Positions 59,761 through 64,000 of a DNA stretch of 64,000 bases are shown one piece after another. Under the pieces are notes generated by a model. It saw only the letters and a list, made by a program, of their open reading frames with translations. It did not search any database and had not been told where the DNA came from. The stretch spans positions 16,459,875 through 16,523,874 of the forward strand of contig NC_133300.1 in the NCBI RefSeq assembly GCF_005239225.2, read 5' to 3'. A program made the translations under genes and the position numbers. The stretch comes from Populus alba (lineage: Eukaryota > Streptophyta > Magnoliopsida > Malpighiales > Salicaceae). Numbering within the stretch: the first letter of the stretch is position 1; every line of letters starts with the position of its first letter.

Positions 59761-62297
59761 ACTAAGGTATTTGTTTAAAGTAAATAGATAGATTTCTTAT
59801 TGAACTTATCAATGATGGGGTAATGATTCTCTCAAAGTCGAAGATCATAATATCATTTTGATCTTGTATGATCTTTAGTTTTATTGAGAACACAGCAACT
59901 CTTTTGAACAATCTCACTCGACAACAAAGAAATGTCTAAACTGATACCTCTCACATTTGCAATGAGAAGGGACATATCTGAAAGCTAAAACATTTACAAG
60001 GATCAAATAAAATAGTCCTAAGAAAGTAAAGGGGGTATGAAAAGCTTTCGAAAACTTTGAGGTGCCATGGTCTCTCCTACATACTCGATCCGATGACACC
60101 ACGCACAAAATTGATATGGAATTTTGATCCCTTGAAAAGAAACGATAATTGCATGGATGTTTGAATGAGGTTTTCGCCTGTATTCTCGTTTATTTTGAAA
60201 ATGATACTTTATAAACAGCACTGAGATATGAATCACAATAAATACAATTGGCAAGAAAAGCTAAGGCATTGGACAAAGTTTACAGCCTACCTCTAACAAA
60301 AATTGCAGTTCTCTAGCAATAGTATGAATAACACCAATAGTTGCAAAACAGCTCCACATGCTCCCCAAAATTCTGCAGTGAATAATAACACCAAAATTCA
60401 TAAATGAGGAAACAAAGGGACAAGATAGGAGGTTTCAGAAGTGACCATGGAAACGTTGGGTATCTTTTTTAATCATAGTACGGTGTGTGTGCTAGAGGGG
60501 GAGTGCATGGAAGGTAGGCTCGTGCCCTGTATCAAGAGGAGGGCTTCTTATTTGAGACAATACAAAGGAAAACCATGGAATGCTCAATCAGCTCTGGGAA
60601 ATGCCATTCAAAATCAGCATTTTATAAATTGGTTACGAACTAAAAGTTAACTAGCATCTAATAAAATATCTGCAAGTGAAAGACACAATGAAACGACAGG
60701 GAAATAATTTGTATGGTGAAAGTTTATTAGGAGGCACAATGGTTACATAAAAGAAACAGGAACTCTAGCTTTCGATATTTTATAAAATGACACAGGTGTT
60801 GTTGATGTATAGTTTATGTGTAGATGCATTTAAAGAAACACCCATCAACCATGCTCAGTTGAGGGACAAAATGCAAATACAAACTGGTGTCAATTTGATA
60901 ATATAAACTTCCACAAAGCATTGGGTAAACTAACAATTTTGTGCATGCAATTGCTTATTCATGTGTTGTAACTGATGTTTATCTGATTTTAAGAGACTAA
61001 CATGCCTTTAGAGCTTGCCATGGCAAAAGAATTTCTCTATAAATTAACTAAATTTAGCTGTAGTTTACTGAAGTACATTTCTTGCACTAATAATTGTTGA
61101 AGATGTGCTTTAAAGTGTTTATAGCTCGAAGAAAAATTAGAGGGGCCACATGTGCTTGAATCCATTGTCTAAAATCATTTCAAATGATAAAGATTACACA
61201 TGCCTGTTTATGTGCAACTTGCTGTACCATTATGTACTTTGTTTTCACAGTATAAAAAGGGTTGGCGATGATATGCCCAAACATTTGCATTTAATCATTC
61301 AACATCATAATGGTATTATTCTCCGCTAAGAGCATGTGAAGATCAGCCATAACACACACATACTATAAGTGGTGGTAATCTAAGAAAGAAAAGCAAGGTA
61401 TTTAAGAGCTGTTTCGGATTAATACTTGCAACTTCCAGTTCAAGACCAAAAAAGGTTCACTTGAATTAGTCTGTAGCCTTGTGAACTTCATCCACAAAGA
61501 GAACTGTGCTACGAAAAGACTGTACTGCCTCCTTTACTTCTTTACATCAAAAAAAGCAAATTAATCTTAATTTCAAATCATACATGGATAAATCCAAGAT
61601 TAATTAATATATAATCAACTCAATATGAAAAGATGAATATCTACAAAGCATTGAGTAATTTACAAGTCAGTGCATCCAAGTGCTTATTAATTGCTTTTAC
61701 CAAAGTACATTTCTCGCACTAAAATATTCAAGGATGCATATGGACATAAAACTAGTGGTTCTACAAGTGCTTAATCCACTGTCTAAAATTATTTTCAATG
61801 TTAAAGATACCCTTTGTTTGTCTAGTGAGACTTTTTGCCTAGAGTTTTACTTCCCAAATAAGAAAGTGACTAGCAAAATTATGTTCCCATTTTCATTTAA
61901 CTATTGAGATCACATTTAACAAGTCAGTCTAAGTCTCAGCTGTATCTAACCCCAACTTGCTTAGTTCCATCCATAAAGAGAACTGAGTTAAGAAAAGCTC
62001 ATTGTATGCTCTGAGAGAAAACAGCTGTCTAGCAAAACCATGAATGGGCTAGTGTATTTCTTCTACAGAGTCAAACCACTTCTGCAAATCTACATGAAGC
62101 TTCAAACATATCATAAGGTTACAGAATAACTCTGATAATGGCCTGCAAGAATGCTTGATGGAATCATTTTACTTGTAGCCCAATCAACATACGCTGTTAT
62201 GGCCTCAAATGACAAAAAAGTCACTGCAAGGCATTTGAAGTTCAAATTGGTAACTGCAGTCAATTCCAAGATTCCATAAAGAGCCCAAATTTTTCGT
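59761..62297. other. Intergenic stretch upstream of the terminal PPR stop codon
   Basis: About 2.5 kb, moderately AT-rich, no transposon signature. Part may be 3' UTR or a downstream intron-bearing UTR of the PPR gene. Two related passages ('gagtaatttacaagtcagtgcatccaagtgctt' at about 61651 and 'gggtaaactaacaattttgtgcatgcaattgctt' at about 60923) hint at an old internal duplication. No gene is recognised. Confidence 0.4.
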
Positions 62298-64000
62298 CTA
62301 CTGCATATCTTTTAATATGTTCTTTGACATTAGGCGCCTCTCAAGCACATGATTCCAGAAGAGACTTAAGATGCTGCTGTCACTGGCATAAGAAGCATTA
62401 AAAGATCTATAAATTTTGAGAGTGATCATCAGCCTTTTCTTGTACATTTCATCTAAAATATCTGAAGTAACATTGACTTTTCCAACTTTCCAGTAACCAT
62501 ACGCCAAACTTGTGTAGACGACACTATCTCCAAATATACCCTTATCTTTCATAAGACCAAGTACTCTTTGAGCACAATCAATCTTTTCTATTTTACAAAA
62601 CCTCCTTATTATCGCCCTGTACACTGATACATCAACACACAAACCTCTTCTCACCAACTCATCTGGAAGTTTGATGACTGCCTCTTCATTTTGTTGCTTG
62701 CAATAACTATCTACAAGCCATGAATAGGTGCAATAACTAGGAGAAAATCCTGCATCCATCATACCAAACAAGAGCTCTTTAGCCTTATCAATCTCTTTCG
62801 CCTTGCAGAATCCATGGATCAATGCCTTGTAAGTAAACTGGTCTAGCTTTAACCCGGCCCCCACCATCTTGTCCTTCACTTTTAAAGCAGATCGCATATC
62901 ACCTATCTTGCAGTAGGCATTAATCAACGTGTTACAAGTGAAATTATCTGGTTCAATTTTCCTCTCACTCATCTCATTCAACAGTACATTTGCATCTCTT
63001 AACCTGCCTCCCTCACACAACTTGCGCAGAATTGAATTGTAAGTAATAACATTTGGATACAGCCCCTTTTCCGACATCACCTCCTTCAATCTCAAAGCTT
63101 CATCAAGGTCATTTACTCTACAATAGCCATCAATCAAACTAGTATAAGTCACATGGTTAGGAGTAACATCCTTGATATCCCTAAAAAGCTGCACAGCCTC
63201 TCTCATTCTACCTTCTCTACAAAACCCATAAATAAGTGAATTGTAAGTAACAATGTCAGGACTAATTCCAGCCATTTCCATCCTATCTTGAGCACATAAG
63301 GCTTCATAATGCATCCCCTTTTTACAGTACAACGAAATTAACGTATTGTACGTGAAAAGATCCGGAAAAACACACTTCAATTCCATTTCACTCAAAACCT
63401 TCTCTGCCTTCTCCACATCCCCAGACTTACAACAAGCATGAAGCAACACATTATACACATGAATATTAGATACAACCCCTAGTTTAACCATCTTCTTATA
63501 AATTTTCCACACTGTATCCGTCAACCTGTCCTTAGCCAACGAATTCAATAGCACAGTACAAGCATGTAAATGGGGCCTAAACCCATTCACTCTCATGTGC
63601 TCAAAAACCTGAATAGCCTCGTGGGTCATCTTGGATTTCCCATAAACTATCACTAGCCAACTCAAAACATGAGAATTCACATCTGGGTCATCATGAATTT
63701 TCACCAATGAACTCAAAACAGATTGAGTTGACAAGAAGTCCTTGAAAGCAATATTTTCAAGAAAAACATGGGCAGTCTTGAAATGCTTATGCTTTGTCAA
63801 AATATAAAGCATAGTCCATGAAGATTGTAATGAGTGTTTATAGTTAGGAACAGAAGATTCGATCCATTTAAAGAAAGCCCATGAAAGACAAGGACTTTGG
63901 TCATAAAAAGAGAGTTGCAAAAGTACCTGACGAACTGTTGCTGTTGTTGTAATGAGATGGTAATCGTTAGAGCCAAATTTGGGTCTCAAAAGATTGTTCC
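62298..64000 (-). CDS. Pentatricopeptide repeat protein, At5g38730-like (5' end beyond the window)
   Basis: An open frame from the right edge to the stop at 62298-62300; about 567 codons visible. The frame stays open to position 64000, so the true ATG lies outside; the TTG at 63989 is not a credible start. Tandem P-type PPR units are very clear, for example HVYNVLLHACCKSGDVEKAE, FTYNTLISLYCKKGMHYEAL, VTYNSLIYGFCREGRMREAV, VTYTSLIDGYCRVNDLDEAL, VTYNSILRKLCEGGRLRDAN. Order and sequence match Arabidopsis At5g38730 throughout (KHSLQSSWTMLYILTKHKHF near the N-terminus). Role: organellar RNA binding by family; the target is unknown to me. No intron in the visible part. Confidence 0.93.
   Translation of the reverse strand, partial: NNLLRPKFGSNDYHLITTTATVRQVLLQLSFYDQSPCLSWAFFKWIESSVPNYKHSLQSSWTMLYILTKHKHFKTAHVFLENIAFKDFLSTQSVLSSLVKIHDDPDVNSHVLSWLVIVYGKSKMTHEAIQVFEHMRVNGFRPHLHACTVLLNSLAKDRLTDTVWKIYKKMVKLGVVSNIHVYNVLLHACCKSGDVEKAEKVLSEMELKCVFPDLFTYNTLISLYCKKGMHYEALCAQDRMEMAGISPDIVTYNSLIYGFCREGRMREAVQLFRDIKDVTPNHVTYTSLIDGYCRVNDLDEALRLKEVMSEKGLYPNVITYNSILRKLCEGGRLRDANVLLNEMSERKIEPDNFTCNTLINAYCKIGDMRSALKVKDKMVGAGLKLDQFTYKALIHGFCKAKEIDKAKELLFGMMDAGFSPSYCTYSWLVDSYCKQQNEEAVIKLPDELVRRGLCVDVSVYRAIIRRFCKIEKIDCAQRVLGLMKDKGIFGDSVVYTSLAYGYWKVGKVNVTSDILDEMYKKRLMITLKIYRSFNASYASDSSILSLFWNHVLERRLMSKNILKDMQ

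Noticed and set aside
62298..63989. Start of the terminal PPR protein at a TTG codon (63989)
   Set aside because: The frame continues open to the window edge and homology implies more N-terminal residues, so the gene is partial, not TTG-started.

Overview
The window is nuclear DNA of a woody eudicot, most likely poplar or willow (Salicaceae). I infer this from the intron-split plant genes, the AT-rich spacers, and the retrotransposon, CACTA and short-repeat families, which resemble poplar ones I know. No database search was possible.

Layout, left to right. (1) 1-9.3 kb: the last exon of an F-box/FBD-type gene (+), a decayed DEAH13-type RNA-helicase fragment (+), and a complete 11-exon LRR receptor kinase of the NIK1/NIK2 group (-). 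(2) 9.3-20.1 kb: repeat-rich spacer and a decayed Ty3/gypsy element with gag and partial reverse transcriptase between two LTRs of about 1.04 kb. (3) 21.5-29.2 kb: fragments of an HtrA/DegP-like protease (-), an intact mitochondrial-type PPR gene matching At3g02490 (-), and, divergent from it, an uninterrupted CDC48/p97 AAA-ATPase gene (+). (4) 29.7-54.3 kb: a tandem array of six KIN1/KIN2-like (COR6.6-type) stress-protein genes, all on the minus strand, named A to F here. Five are complete and one (B) runs into a 500-N gap. The array is interleaved with CACTA transposase fragments, a copia element, and the 3' end of a large LTR element whose 3' internal region carries tandem repeats. (5) 56-64 kb: an element with inverted termini, another CACTA fragment, a LINE ORF1 fragment, and a PPR gene matching At5g38730 (-) that runs off the right edge.

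The array is the most unusual region. Every complete copy carries a tandemly duplicated second coding exon (69 and 72 nt, both phase 0), so each predicted protein has two copies of the central repeat (91 aa instead of about 67). Copies A, D, E and F have a pair of ACGTG (ABRE/G-box) cores just upstream of a TATA box. Copy C has lost both cores. Downstream of copy F lies a copy of the CDC48 3' UTR, beginning in the last codon of CDC48, which marks a duplication breakpoint.

The CDC48 gene has glycine at the position equivalent to human p97 Arg155 and no intron within its coding region. Both points make it an atypical paralogue candidate.
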